Notes: a model not told the origin generated them from the letters alone. Positions 37,059-46,696 are shown, numbered from the stretch's first letter. The stretch: DNA of 64,000 nt from Geodermatophilus marinus (GCF_003428645.1 NZ_QVQH01000001.1:401110-465109), one strand, 5' to 3'. Program-made: numbers and translations.

Positions 37059-38093
37059 GTGAGCTCCGCCCGGACCACGCCCGAGCGCACCGACGAGCCG
37101 CCGGTGGGCAGCCGCTGGTCCCGGCTCGGTGCCCGGGTCGGCGGTGGGTGGGAGTCCTTCCTCCGCGGGCGCCGGCGGGCCTGGCCGTGGCTGGACCACC
37201 TGGCCCGCGCCGGGGGCCGCTACCGGGGCACGCAGGGCGACCTGATGGCCGCCGGGGTCACCTACTTCGTCTTCCTGGGCCTGGTCCCGGTGCTGCTGCT
37301 GGCCGCCTCGGTCATCGGCCTGGTCCTGTCCGGCAACACGCTCCTGCAGGAGCAGCTCTACGACGCCATCCGCGAGGCCTTTCCCGGCGCGACCGGTGAG
37401 GAGATCGTCGCCGAGCTGCAGGGGGCCGTGGGTGCGGCGGGCGTGTTCGGCCTGGTCGGGCTGGCCGGTTTCGTCTACGCGGGCCTGCGGGCGATGGACA
37501 AGCTCCGGATCGGCATGGAGCGCATCTGGAAGGGGCGCGCGGACGACCCCGAGTTCCTCAAGGACAACCTGCACGACCTGACGGCGCTCCTGGCGCTCGG
37601 CGCGCTCGGCGTGCTCAGCCTCGGGTTCACCGGGCTGGTCACCCAGGCCACCGGGTGGGTGCTGGACTGGGCGGGGCTGGCCGAGGCGCCCGGCCTGCCG
37701 CTGGCCACCGCGCTGCTCGGCATCGCCCTCGCCCTGGCCAGCGACGTGGCGGTCTTCCTGTGGCTGCTCAAGGTGGTGCCGGCGACCGGGCACCCGCTGC
37801 GCCGGCTGCTGCCCGGGGCGCTGTTCGGCGCCGCCGGGTTCGAGCTGATGAAGCTGGCGGGCAGCCTCTACGTCTCGCTGATCTCCGGCAGCGTGACCGC
37901 CTCGGCGTTCGGGGGCGCGGTCGGCGTCCTGGTGTGGATCAACCTGGTGTTCCGCTTCGCGTTCTTCACCGCGGCCTGGACCGCGACCCTCCCGGCGGTG
38001 GTCCGGGCGACCCCCGGGGGGCCGGCCGAGCCGGCTCGGCCGCTGCCCGACCGGAGCGGGGCACCCACCGCCGCGCGCGGCGACGACCCGTGA
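37059..38093 (+). CDS. YihY/BrkB-family integral membrane protein
   Basis: 344 residues with six membrane segments. Family features: GDLMAAGVTYFVFLGLVPVLLLAAS in segment 1, GFVYAGLRAMDKLRIGMERIWK between segments, and ASAFGGAVGVLVWINLVFRFAFFTAAW near the end. Once called ribonuclease BN, it is now treated as an inner membrane protein of unclear role. Its 3' end overlaps the 3' end of the convergent dacB by 128 bases. Confidence 0.85.
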   Translation: MSSARTTPERTDEPPVGSRWSRLGARVGGGWESFLRGRRRAWPWLDHLARAGGRYRGTQGDLMAAGVTYFVFLGLVPVLLLAASVIGLVLSGNTLLQEQLYDAIREAFPGATGEEIVAELQGAVGAAGVFGLVGLAGFVYAGLRAMDKLRIGMERIWKGRADDPEFLKDNLHDLTALLALGALGVLSLGFTGLVTQATGWVLDWAGLAEAPGLPLATALLGIALALASDVAVFLWLLKVVPATGHPLRRLLPGALFGAAGFELMKLAGSLYVSLISGSVTASAFGGAVGVLVWINLVFRFAFFTAAWTATLPAVVRATPGGPAEPARPLPDRSGAPTAARGDDP

Positions 38094-39288
38094 CCGCCAG
38101 CGCGGCGACCGCGACCGCGGTCAGCGCCAGGACGGCGGGCAGCAGCGCGGACGGCGGCGGTCCGGCCGGCGCCGCGGAGGCGCCGGCGGCGGCCACGGCG
38201 GGCGGCGGTCCCGTCGTCCGGGGCGCGGTGCGGGACGGCGGCGGGACGTCGGCCGCCGAGTCCACCAGCACCCCGACCCCCGGCGTCCCGGCGGGCACGG
38301 CGAACCCCCAGTCGAGCAGCAGCGCCGCCTGGTCGGCCGCCCGCAGGGGCACGTTCTCGGTGCCCATGACGCTCACGAGCAGCCGGCGGCCGTCGCGTTC
38401 CGCGGCGGTCACGAAGGTGTGGCGCGCCGCGTCGGTGAACCCGGTCTTCCCCCCGAGGTTGCCCGGGTAGCGGGACAGCAGCGGGTTCTCGTTCTGGATC
38501 TGGTACCCCTCGGAGCGGCCCTCGACCGGAGGCATCTGCGCGGTCGGCGTGACGAGCAGCGCCGCCGCGCGCGGGTCGGCCAGCAGCCGCCGGAAGACGA
38601 GCACCAGGTCGTACGGGGAGGAGCTCTGCCCGGCGACGTCGAGGCCGGACGGCGAGCCGGCGACGGTGTCGTACGCGCCGAGGGCCCGGGCGGTCTCGTT
38701 CATCGCGCGCAGCGTCACGTCGACCCCGCCGGCGGCACGGGCCAGCGCGAGGGCGGCGTCGTTGCCCGACTGCATCACCAGCGCCTCGAACAGCAGCCGG
38801 ACCGGGTACCGGCCGCCGGCCACCAGGCCCACGCGGCTGCCCTCGACCGCCTCGTCCTCGACCGTGCCCTCGACCACGTGCTCCGGGTCGAGCAGCGGCA
38901 GGAGGGTGAGCAGGGTGAGCGTCTTGAGCGTGCTGGCGGGGGCGTAGCGGCCGTGCGGGTCCCGGGCGGCCAGGACGGTCCCGTCGGCGTCGGCCACCAG
39001 CCAGCCGGGCGCGACGACGCCCTCGGGCAGCGGCGGGGTCCCCTCGGCCACCACGGTGCCGCGGGTGTCGAGCTCCTCGCCGCCGACGGTGACCCCGCCG
39101 GGACCGCTGCCCTGGGGCGGGCCGCCGGGCGGCGGGGCGGTGGGGGTCGGCGCCAGCGGGTCCGCGGTGGGCCGGGCGGGTGCGGCCTGCGCGCCCCCGG
39201 CCGGTGCGCCCAGCAGGGCGGGCAGCGCGACGAGGACGGCCGCCAGGACGGCGACCAGCGCCGTCCCCACCCGCTCCCGTCGCCGCAC
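37966..39288 (-). CDS. D-alanyl-D-alanine carboxypeptidase (class A low-MW PBP)
   Basis: 440 residues. A signal segment (about 8-32, ending GAQA-AP) precedes a Pro-rich linker and the penicillin-binding domain. Active-site motifs: SxxK in YAPASTLKTL, SxN in MQSGNDAALA and KTG in GGKTGFTDAARH. A second hydrophobic segment near the C-terminus (LLPAVLALTAVAVAALAV) and basic tail would anchor it outside the membrane. It trims pentapeptide stems of peptidoglycan, like DacB1. GTG 39288 is chosen because TAGCGT lies seven bases upstream (39301-39296). The last 43 codons overlap yihY on the other strand. Confidence 0.92.
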   Translation of the reverse strand: MRRRERVGTALVAVLAAVLVALPALLGAPAGGAQAAPARPTADPLAPTPTAPPPGGPPQGSGPGGVTVGGEELDTRGTVVAEGTPPLPEGVVAPGWLVADADGTVLAARDPHGRYAPASTLKTLTLLTLLPLLDPEHVVEGTVEDEAVEGSRVGLVAGGRYPVRLLFEALVMQSGNDAALALARAAGGVDVTLRAMNETARALGAYDTVAGSPSGLDVAGQSSSPYDLVLVFRRLLADPRAAALLVTPTAQMPPVEGRSEGYQIQNENPLLSRYPGNLGGKTGFTDAARHTFVTAAERDGRRLLVSVMGTENVPLRAADQAALLLDWGFAVPAGTPGVGVLVDSAADVPPPSRTAPRTTGPPPAVAAAGASAAPAGPPPSALLPAVLALTAVAVAALAVTGRRRARRWVPRSGRAAAEPARPAPRGSPGPPPGGSRSRPR

Positions 39289-39295
39289 GGGGGCG

Positions 39296-39301
39296 ACGCT
39301 A
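39296..39301 (-). promoter_or_regulatory. Probable leaderless promoter of the carboxypeptidase gene
   Basis: Minus-strand TAGCGT followed by seven bases and the GTG start. Confidence 0.5.
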
Positions 39302-39566
39302 GCCGTCGACGTGCCCGCCCGCCGCGCCGTCCACCCCGGCGCGGGGTCCGGCCCGGTGACCGCCCGGTGACCCGGGCCACGCCGCCGTCGCGCCTTCGCA
39401 ACGATCCCATCTCGGTGTCGCCCCGATGTGGCGGGAACGGGCGAGGTCGCGGTTAGCGTGCCGAGGTCGTGCGCACCGCGCCCCCGGTGCGGCAGCGCAC
39501 GGTCCACGCCCCCACGGGACGCGCCCGGCACCTGCCGCGGGCCGTCCCCCCAGAGAGGAGACCGTC

Positions 39567-40628
39567 TTGCGCCGAGCGCGGAGGATGAAGGCTGCCGCCC
39601 TGCTGCTGGCCGGCAGCATGGCCCTCGCGGCCTGTGCCAGCGACGAGACCGACGGCGGCGGAGGCGAGGGCGGCGGCAGCGCCGCCGAGGAGCTCCAGGT
39701 CGGGCTGGCCTACGACACCGGCGGCCGCGGCGACCGGTCGTTCAACGACTCGGCCTACACGGGGGCCTCCACGGCCGTCGACGACCTCGGCGGCGAGCTG
39801 CAGGAGCTCAGCCCCAACGACGACGCCTCCAACCGCGCGGACCTGCTCACCCAGCTGGCCGAGCAGGGGTACGACCCGGTCATCGCGGTCGGCTTCAACT
39901 ACGACGAGGTCATCGCCGAGGTCGCCCCGCAGTTCCCCGACACCACCTTCGCCCAGGTCGACGGCTCCAACGCCGACGGCGCCAAGGGCGACAACGTGAC
40001 CGGGCTGATCTTCGCGGAGGAGGAGGGCTCCTTCCTCGCCGGCGTCGCCGCGGCGCTGAAGACCGAGACCGGCCACATCGGCTTCGTCGGCGGCGTGGAG
40101 AGCCCGCTGATCGAGAAGTTCGAGGCCGGCTACGTCGCCGGTGCCCAGGCCGTGAACCCGGACATCATCATCGACCGGCAGTACATCTCCCCGGCCGGTG
40201 ACTTCACGGGCTTCAACGACCCGGCGCGCGGTCAGATCGTCGCCCAGGGCATGTACGACGCGGGCGCGGACATCGTCTACCACGCCGCCGGCGGGTCGGG
40301 GATCGGTGTCTTCACGGCGGCGGCGGCCTCCGGGGGCCGGGCCATCGGGGTCGACTCGGACCAGTACCTGACCGTCTCCGACCCGGCGCTGCAGGCCGTG
40401 ATCATGACGTCGATGCTCAAGCGGGTCGACAACGCCGTCGAGCAGTTCATCACGAGCTACTCCGAGGGCGACGTCGAGGGGGCCACCGACGTCCTCAACG
40501 ACCTGTCCACCGGGGGCATCGACCTGGCCACCAGCGGTGGCTTCATCGACGACATCTCCGGCGAGATCGACAGCTACAAGCAGCAGATCGTCGACGGCAC
40601 GATCGAGGTCCCGACCACGATCGAGTGA
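39567..40628 (+). CDS. BMP-family nucleoside-binding lipoprotein
   Basis: About 353 residues. It starts at TTG 39567 (GAGGAG seven bases upstream) with a basic MRRARRMK, a hydrophobic core and the lipobox LAAC, so the mature protein is lipid-anchored. The Bmp/PnrA domain shows VGLAYDTGGRGDRSFNDSAY, AVGFNYDEVIAEVAPQFPDTTFAQVD and FAEEEGSFLAGVAAAL. Family members bind purine and pyrimidine nucleosides. It is followed by a strong terminator and then the matching ATPase and permeases, which fits higher expression of the binding protein. Confidence 0.92.
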   Translation: MRRARRMKAAALLLAGSMALAACASDETDGGGGEGGGSAAEELQVGLAYDTGGRGDRSFNDSAYTGASTAVDDLGGELQELSPNDDASNRADLLTQLAEQGYDPVIAVGFNYDEVIAEVAPQFPDTTFAQVDGSNADGAKGDNVTGLIFAEEEGSFLAGVAAALKTETGHIGFVGGVESPLIEKFEAGYVAGAQAVNPDIIIDRQYISPAGDFTGFNDPARGQIVAQGMYDAGADIVYHAAGGSGIGVFTAAAASGGRAIGVDSDQYLTVSDPALQAVIMTSMLKRVDNAVEQFITSYSEGDVEGATDVLNDLSTGGIDLATSGGFIDDISGEIDSYKQQIVDGTIEVPTTIE

Positions 40629-40652
40629 CGCTCCGAGCGGCTGGCTGACGCC

Positions 40653-40693
40653 CGACGACGCGGGCCCGGGCATAGCCTGGGCCCGCGTCGTCG
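40653..40693 (+). terminator. Strong hairpin between binding protein and transporter operon
   Basis: A perfect 15-base stem (CGACGACGCGGGCCC and its complement) with an 11-base loop, 24 bases after the lipoprotein stop. It would cut most transcripts before the ATPase gene, leaving a differential expression of the two parts of the transporter. Confidence 0.7.
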
Positions 40694-40845
40694 TCCGTGC
40701 CCCCGTCGCCGCCCGCGACCCGTGACCCGCGGCATCATGCCCACGGCTCACCACGTCCGCCCCCAGGGGCGGACGGCCGATCCCGCCCCCGGGGGGCGAG
40801 GGCGCAGACCGCCCACCGGCGGAGTACACGGAGGGAGAGGGCGTC

Positions 40846-42420
40846 ATGACCACAGGGAGCTCGTCCCCGGAGAGCGACGCGGCCGGGTCGGCCGGTGCGC
40901 CCCTCGCGGTGGAGCTGCGCGGGATCACGAAGCGCTTCCCCGGCGTGGTGGCCAACAAGGACATCGAGCTGCGGGTCCGCCGCGGAGAGGTGCACGCGGT
41001 CGTCGGCGAGAACGGTGCCGGCAAGTCCACGTTGATGAAGACGCTCTACGGCGAGCACCGCCCGGACGAGGGGCAGATCCTGCTCGACGGGCGCGAGGTG
41101 CGCTTCCGCAACCCGTCCGACGCCATCGCCGCCGGGATCGGCATGGTCCACCAGCACTTCATGCTCGCCGACAACTTCACGGTCCTGGAGAACGTCGTCC
41201 TGGGCAGCGAGCCGACCCGCGGCGGCCGGCTGGACCTGGCCGAGGCACGGCGCCGGATCACCGAGATCTCCGACCGCTACGCCCTCGGGCTGCGCCCTGA
41301 CGACCTCGTCGAGGACCTCGGCGTGGGCGATCGGCAGCGGGTCGAGATCGCCAAGGTCCTCTACCGCGATGCGCGCACGCTGATCCTCGACGAGCCCACC
41401 GCCGTCCTCGTGCCCCAGGAGGTCGACGAGCTGTTCGGCAACCTCGCCGAGCTCAAGCGCGAGGGGCTGACCGTCATCTTCATCTCCCACAAGCTCGACG
41501 AGGTGCGCCGCGTCGCCGACTCGATCACCGTCATCCGCCGCGGCACGACCGTCGGCACGGCCGACCCGCGGGCGACGACCACCAAGCAGCTGGCCGAGAT
41601 GATGGTCGGCTCGGAGCTCCCGCTGCCGGAGAAGCGGGAGTCGACCGTCCGGGAGACCCCCGTCCTCGAGCTCACCGACGTCCGGGTGGACGACGGCGGT
41701 GGCCGGCCGGCCGTGGACGGCGTCACGATGACCGTCCGTGAAGGTGAGGTCGTCGGCATCGCCGGGGTGGAGGGCAACGGCCAGGCCGAGCTGGTCGACG
41801 CCATCATGGGCCTGCGCCCGCTGGCCGGCGGGGAGATCGCCCTCGCCGGGGAGGACGTCACCTCCTGGAGCACCCGGGCCCGGCGGGAGGCGGGGGTGGG
41901 GTTCATCCCCGAGGACCGGCACCGCCAGGGGATGCTGCTCGACGCGCCGCTGTGGGAGAACCGCATCCTGGGTCACCAGACCCGCCCGCCGGCGTCGCGA
42001 GGGGTCTTCATCGACCGGTCCGGGTCCCGCGCCGACACCGCCCGGATCATGCAGGAGTACGACGTCCGGGCGCCCGGCCCCGACACCCTCGCCGTGGCCC
42101 TCTCCGGTGGCAACCAGCAGAAGCTGATCGTCGGGCGGGAGATGAGCGCCACACCCCGCCTGCTCGTCGCCGCCCACCCCACCCGCGGCGTCGACGTGGG
42201 GGCCCAGGCGGCCATCTGGGAGCTGCTGAAGGACGCCCGCGCCGCCGGCATGGCCATCGTCCTGATCTCGGCCGACCTCGACGAGCTCATCGGGCTCTCC
42301 GACAGCCTCTACGTCATGCTGCGCGGTCGGCTCGTCGCCTCGCTCGATCCCGCCTCGTGCACCCCCGAGCAGCTCGGTGGGTACATGACCGGGGCGCGGA
42401 CCGAGGCGGGTGCGGCGTGA
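40846..42420 (+). CDS. Nucleoside ABC transporter ATPase, double-domain (NupO/YufO-like)
   Basis: 524 residues with two ABC domains. The first is complete: Walker A GENGAGKSTLMK, Walker B TLILDEPTAVL, His loop ISHKLDEV. The second has a degenerate Walker A (GVEGNGQAEL), an intact LSGGNQQK signature and a degenerate Walker B (LLVAAHPTRGVDVG). This asymmetry is normal for sugar and nucleoside uptake ATPases of the RbsA/NupO group. It powers uptake with the two permeases that follow with ATGA/GTGA overlaps. GGAGGGAG precedes ATG 40846. Confidence 0.94.
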   Translation: MTTGSSSPESDAAGSAGAPLAVELRGITKRFPGVVANKDIELRVRRGEVHAVVGENGAGKSTLMKTLYGEHRPDEGQILLDGREVRFRNPSDAIAAGIGMVHQHFMLADNFTVLENVVLGSEPTRGGRLDLAEARRRITEISDRYALGLRPDDLVEDLGVGDRQRVEIAKVLYRDARTLILDEPTAVLVPQEVDELFGNLAELKREGLTVIFISHKLDEVRRVADSITVIRRGTTVGTADPRATTTKQLAEMMVGSELPLPEKRESTVRETPVLELTDVRVDDGGGRPAVDGVTMTVREGEVVGIAGVEGNGQAELVDAIMGLRPLAGGEIALAGEDVTSWSTRARREAGVGFIPEDRHRQGMLLDAPLWENRILGHQTRPPASRGVFIDRSGSRADTARIMQEYDVRAPGPDTLAVALSGGNQQKLIVGREMSATPRLLVAAHPTRGVDVGAQAAIWELLKDARAAGMAIVLISADLDELIGLSDSLYVMLRGRLVASLDPASCTPEQLGGYMTGARTEAGAA

Positions 42421-43640
42421 GCCGGACCTCCGCCGTCCTGCGCCGGATCGGGTTCGCCCTGTTCGGCCCGCTGCTGGCCGTCGTCGTGGCCCTGGCCATC
42501 TCGGCGGTGGTCATCGCCCTGATCGGTGAGGACCCGCTCACCGCCTTCCAGGTGATGGTCGACCTGGGTGACACCCCCTCGCAGCAGGTGCAGTCGATCG
42601 TCGTCATCCTCAACCGGGCGGTGCCGCTGTTCCTGGCCGGCCTGGCGGTCGCGGTCGCCTTCCGCATGGGCCTGTTCAACATCGGCGTCGAGGGCCAGTA
42701 CCGGCTGGCCACCATCCTGGCCGCGGCCGTGGGCGCCGCGATCGTCCTGCCCGGCCCGCTGCACGTGCTCGTCGTCGTGCTGGTGGCGATGGTCGTAGGG
42801 GCGCTGTGGGCCGGCATCGTCGGCGTGCTGAAGGTGACCCGGGGGGTGAGCGAGGTCATCAGCTCGATCATGCTCAACTTCATCGCGCTGGGGCTGTCGT
42901 CCTACCTGCTCACCGGTCCCCTGCGCGGCAGCCCGCCGGGGGCGTCGATCATCACGACGGCGGAGATCCCCGAGTCCGGCCGCTTCCCGAGCCTCAACGG
43001 GCTGCTCACCGGGCTGGGCCTGGCCGCGCCGCGCAGCGGCCTCTACGGGTTCCTGCTGGTCGCGGCCGTGGCCGGCGTCCTCGTCGCGGTGCTGCTCAAG
43101 CGCACCCGCTTCGGCTTCGACCTGCGCGCCACCGGGCTGTCGCCGTCCGCGGCCGCCGCCAGCGGTGTCGACGCCCGGGCGATGGTCGTGAAGACCATGC
43201 TCATCTCCGGCGCCATCGCCGGCCTCATCGGCCTGCCCGACCTGCTGGGCAGCCAGTTTGACTACGGCACGGAGTTCACCGCCGGCCTGGGCTTCCTGGG
43301 CATCGCCGTCGCGCTGCTGGGCCGGAGCACGCCGCTGGGCATCGCGCTGGCCGCGCTGCTGTTCGCGTTCCTCGACCGGGCGGCGCTGCCGCTGCAGTTC
43401 GCCGACATCCCCTCCTCTGTGGTGACGATCATCCAGGGGACGATCGTCCTCGCGGTCGTCGTCGCCAACGAGATCGCCCGCCGGCTCGCGCTGCGCTCGG
43501 CGGAGCGTGCCGGTGCCGCCGCGGACGCCGGCCCGGCCGGCGGCGGCACCGGCGGCGGCGCACCGCCCGCCACCGGCCCGGACGGCGGACGCCGGGTGCG
43601 CACCGGTGTCCCCGACACCCCCGAGGACGTGCAGGCATGA
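42417..43640 (+). CDS. Nucleoside ABC transporter permease 1 (NupP-like)
   Basis: 407 residues with about ten membrane segments. It belongs to the BPD_transp_2 family: FRMGLFNIGVEGQYRLA, GVLKVTRGVSEVISSIMLNFIA and LRATGLSPSAAAASGVDA are typical. The C-terminal ~45 residues are a Gly/Ala-rich cytoplasmic tail. It overlaps the ATPase and the second permease by four bases on each side, so the three are translated together. Confidence 0.93.
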   Translation: MSRTSAVLRRIGFALFGPLLAVVVALAISAVVIALIGEDPLTAFQVMVDLGDTPSQQVQSIVVILNRAVPLFLAGLAVAVAFRMGLFNIGVEGQYRLATILAAAVGAAIVLPGPLHVLVVVLVAMVVGALWAGIVGVLKVTRGVSEVISSIMLNFIALGLSSYLLTGPLRGSPPGASIITTAEIPESGRFPSLNGLLTGLGLAAPRSGLYGFLLVAAVAGVLVAVLLKRTRFGFDLRATGLSPSAAAASGVDARAMVVKTMLISGAIAGLIGLPDLLGSQFDYGTEFTAGLGFLGIAVALLGRSTPLGIALAALLFAFLDRAALPLQFADIPSSVVTIIQGTIVLAVVVANEIARRLALRSAERAGAAADAGPAGGGTGGGAPPATGPDGGRRVRTGVPDTPEDVQA

Positions 43641-44914
43641 GCAGCACGGCGTCACCCCGGACCGACCGGCCCAGCCGCGGGCCGCTCACCGACCTGCTCA
43701 CCGGCGGTGGCCGTGCCCGGCGGGTCATGTGGCTGCTGATCGGTCTCTGGCTGGTCTTCGCCCTGGTACGGGTGGTCTCCGGCGAGCGGGAGCTCACGTC
43801 GTCGTCGACCCTGTCGGCGGCGCTGCTGCTGGCCGTCCCGATCGGCCTCGCGGCCCTCGGCGGCCTGTGGTCCGAGCGCGCCGGCGTGGTCAACATCGGC
43901 CTCGAGGGCATGCTCATCCTCGGCACGTGGGGTGCGGGGTGGGCCGGCTACCAGTGGGGCTGGGCCGGTGCCGTGGTCGGCGGGGTCCTCTTCGGAGCGC
44001 TCGGCGGACTCCTGCACGCGGTCGCCACGGTGACCTTCGGGGTGGACCACGTGGTGTCCGGGGTCGCGATCAACATCCTCGCCGCGGGCGTGGTGCGCTT
44101 CCTCTCCGAGCTGCTGTTCACCGAGGACACCGGCGGTGGGCCCACCCAGTCGCCCTCGCTGTCCAGCGATCCGCCGTCCTTCTCGCTGCCGGTGCTCTCC
44201 TCCGGCCCGGACCTGCTCGGTGACCTCGAACGGCAGGACTGGTTCCTGCTCAGCGATCTCGCCGGCCTGCTGCGCGGGCTGACCAGCGGCGTGGGGCTGC
44301 TCACCATCCTCGCCCTGCTGCTGGTGCCGGTGTCCTACCTGGTGCTGTGGCGGACGGCCTTCGGCCTGCGGCTGCGGTCCTGCGGCGAGAACCCGGCGGC
44401 GGCGGACTCGCTGGGGGTGCCGGTCTACCGGCTCAAGTACACCGCCGTGGTCATCTCCGGTGCGCTGGCCGGGCTCGGCGGGGTGTTCCTCGTCTTCGTC
44501 GCCGGGATCTACCGCGAGGGCCAGACCGGCGGGCGCGGCTTCATCGGCCTCGCGGCGCTCATCTTCGGCAACTGGCGCCCCGGCGGGCTGGCCGCGGGCG
44601 CCGGCCTGTTCGGCTTCGCCGACGCCCTGCAGCTGCGCAGCCGGACGGCGGTCGTCGCACTGCTGCTCCTGGTCGCCGTGCTCCTCGCCGGCTTCGCGGT
44701 CTGGCTCGGGCTGCGTCGGCAGCTGCTGCAGGCCGTCGTGGCCGGAGGAGTCGCGGCCCTTACGCTGGTCGGGTTCCTCACCATCGACGTCCTGCCCGAG
44801 GGGATCGTCTTCTTCACGCCGCACCTCACCACGCTGCTGGTGCTGTCGCTGGCCTCCCAACGCCTGCGGATGCCCAAGGCGGACGGGCTCGTGTACCGAC
44901 GAGGGGAGCACTAG
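43637..44914 (+). CDS. Nucleoside ABC transporter permease 2 (NupQ-like)
   Basis: 425 residues with about ten to twelve membrane segments. Family signature: LGGLWSERAGVVNIGLEGMLILG, FGVDHVVSGVAINILAAGV and LRSCGENPAAADSLGVPVYRLKY. It pairs with permease 1. It has two extra C-terminal segments compared with minimal members. Its stop shares one base with the cdd start, tying transport to nucleoside breakdown. Confidence 0.93.
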   Translation: MSSTASPRTDRPSRGPLTDLLTGGGRARRVMWLLIGLWLVFALVRVVSGERELTSSSTLSAALLLAVPIGLAALGGLWSERAGVVNIGLEGMLILGTWGAGWAGYQWGWAGAVVGGVLFGALGGLLHAVATVTFGVDHVVSGVAINILAAGVVRFLSELLFTEDTGGGPTQSPSLSSDPPSFSLPVLSSGPDLLGDLERQDWFLLSDLAGLLRGLTSGVGLLTILALLLVPVSYLVLWRTAFGLRLRSCGENPAAADSLGVPVYRLKYTAVVISGALAGLGGVFLVFVAGIYREGQTGGRGFIGLAALIFGNWRPGGLAAGAGLFGFADALQLRSRTAVVALLLLVAVLLAGFAVWLGLRRQLLQAVVAGGVAALTLVGFLTIDVLPEGIVFFTPHLTTLLVLSLASQRLRMPKADGLVYRRGEH

Positions 44915-45342
44915 TGGCGGAGGTCGACTGGGAGGTGCTGCGCGGGGCGGCCCGGGAGGCGATGCGGCACGCCTACGCGCCGTACTCGAGGTTCCCGGTC
45001 GGCGTGGCCGGGCTGGTGGACGACGGCCGGCTCGTCACCGGCTGCAACGTCGAGAACGCCTCCTACGGGCTGGGGCTGTGCGCCGAGTGCGGCATGGTCA
45101 GCGACCTGGCCCGCACCGGCGGCGGGCGGCTGGTCGCGGTGGTCTGCGTCGGCGGCGACGGGCAGCCGCTCATGCCCTGCGGCCGCTGCCGGCAGCTGCT
45201 GTGGGAGCACGGGGGGCCCGACATGCTCATCGAGACCGTCTCGCTCGGCATCGTGCCGATGCGCGCGGTGCTGCCCGACGCCTTCGGCCCGGCCGACCTC
45301 GACGCGGCGGCCGCGCGCGGCACCGGGCAGGTCCCGGCGTGA
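44914..45342 (+). CDS. cdd: Cytidine deaminase
   Basis: 142 residues, the small tetrameric type. It deaminates cytidine and deoxycytidine. Catalytic Glu and zinc Cys are in GLCAECGMVS and the other two zinc Cys in MPCGRCRQLLWEHG; the substrate loop is TGCNVENASYGLG. The GTG start shares a base with the permease stop, and the stop overlaps the deoA start, so it is part of one coupled transport-salvage operon. Confidence 0.96.
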   Translation: MAEVDWEVLRGAAREAMRHAYAPYSRFPVGVAGLVDDGRLVTGCNVENASYGLGLCAECGMVSDLARTGGGRLVAVVCVGGDGQPLMPCGRCRQLLWEHGGPDMLIETVSLGIVPMRAVLPDAFGPADLDAAAARGTGQVPA

Positions 45343-46616
45343 GCGTCGACGCCATCGACGTCATCCGCGCCAAGCGGGACGGCGTCGAGCTGACCCCCGA
45401 GCAGATCCGCTGGGTCATCCGGTCCTACACCGACGGGACGATCCCCGACGAGCAGGTCAGCGCCCTGCTCATGGCCGTGTTCTTCCGGGGGATGACGCCG
45501 GCCGAGCTCACCGCCTGGACCCGGGCGATGATCGACTCGGGGGTGCGCAAGGACCTCTCGCCGCTCGGGCGGCCGACGGCCGACAAGCACTCGACCGGCG
45601 GGGTCGGCGACAAGATCACGCTCCCGCTGGCGCCGCTCGTCGCCGCCTGCGGGGTGGCCGTCCCGCAGCTGTCGGGCCGCGGGCTGGGCCACACCGGCGG
45701 CACGCTGGACAAGCTGGAGGCGATCCCCGGCTGGCGGGCCGACGTGGGCGAGGCCGACTACCTCCGGCAGCTGCGCGAGGTGGGCGCGGTCGTGTGCGCG
45801 GCCGGCAACGACCTGGCCCCCGCGGACAAGAAGCTCTACGCCCTGCGGGACGTCACCGGCACGGTCGAGTCGATCCCGCTGATCGCCAGCTCGATCATGA
45901 GCAAGAAGATCGCCGAGGGAGCCGACGCGCTGGTGCTCGACGTCAAGACGGGCTCGGGGGCCTTCATGAAGGACGTCGACTCCTCGCGGGAGCTGGCCCG
46001 CACCATGGTCGGCCTGGGGGAGGCGGCCGGCGTCCGCACGGTCGCGCTGGTGACCGCGATGGACCGGCCCCTGGGCCGCGCTGCGGGCAACGCCGTCGAG
46101 GTCGCCGAGTCGGTGGAGGTGCTCGCCGGCGGCGGGCCGGCCGACGTCGTCGAGCTCACCCTGGCCCTGGCCCGGGAGATGCTCGCCACCGCCGGGCGGG
46201 ACGACGTCGACCCGGCCGAGGCGCTGCGCGACGGCCGCGCGATGGACGTCTGGCGGCGGATGATCGCCGCCCAGGGCGGGGACCCGGACGCGCCGCTGCC
46301 GACGCCGGCCGAGCGGCACGTGGTGACCGCCCCGGCGACCGGCACCCTCACCCGGCTGGACGCCTACGCGCTCGGGGTGGCGGCCTGGCGGCTCGGGGCC
46401 GGCCGGTCCCGCAAGGAGGACCCGGTGTCGGGGGCCGCGGGCGTGGTCTGGACCGCCGGGGTGGGGGAGCAGGTCACCGCGGGCCAACCGCTGCTGGAGC
46501 TGCACACCGACGACGCCGACCGCATCCCGCGGGCCCTGGAGGCGCTGGAGGGGGCGGTCGGCGTCGACACCGGGGACGAGCCGCTGCCGCTGGTGCTCGA
46601 CCGGATCACCGCGTGA
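45339..46616 (+). CDS. deoA: Thymidine phosphorylase
   Basis: 425 residues. It cleaves thymidine and deoxyuridine to base plus deoxyribose-1-phosphate. The phosphate and pyrimidine motif KHSTGGVGDKITLPLAPLVAACG is exact, followed by SGRGLGHTGGTLDKLEAIPG, and the substrate residues in YALRDVTGTVESIPLIASSIMSKK. Product sugar would go to DeoC, encoded 13 kb away. It ends the coupled run of ATPase, permeases, cdd and deoA. Confidence 0.97.
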   Translation: MSVDAIDVIRAKRDGVELTPEQIRWVIRSYTDGTIPDEQVSALLMAVFFRGMTPAELTAWTRAMIDSGVRKDLSPLGRPTADKHSTGGVGDKITLPLAPLVAACGVAVPQLSGRGLGHTGGTLDKLEAIPGWRADVGEADYLRQLREVGAVVCAAGNDLAPADKKLYALRDVTGTVESIPLIASSIMSKKIAEGADALVLDVKTGSGAFMKDVDSSRELARTMVGLGEAAGVRTVALVTAMDRPLGRAAGNAVEVAESVEVLAGGGPADVVELTLALAREMLATAGRDDVDPAEALRDGRAMDVWRRMIAAQGGDPDAPLPTPAERHVVTAPATGTLTRLDAYALGVAAWRLGAGRSRKEDPVSGAAGVVWTAGVGEQVTAGQPLLELHTDDADRIPRALEALEGAVGVDTGDEPLPLVLDRITA

Positions 46617-46640
46617 CGAGCGGGACCCCGCTCCCCCCGT

Positions 46641-46696
46641 GATCATGGCGCCGGGACCGCGTACCGGGGGACCGGGGCGGTCCCGGCGCCGTGATC
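46641..46696. repeat. Long inverted repeat, GTGATCATGG family, copy 1
   Basis: Arms of 20 bases (46641-46660 and 46677-46696) pair with one mismatch around a 16-base centre. The left arm reads GATCATGGCGCCGGGACCGC, preceded by GT. A second element with the same start is at 51731-51800. It sits between deoA and the ABC-2 exporter. Confidence 0.7.

Noticed and set aside
41644..42410. Loss of function in the second ABC domain of the nucleoside ATPase
   Set aside because: Degenerate Walker motifs in the second domain are normal for this transporter family.
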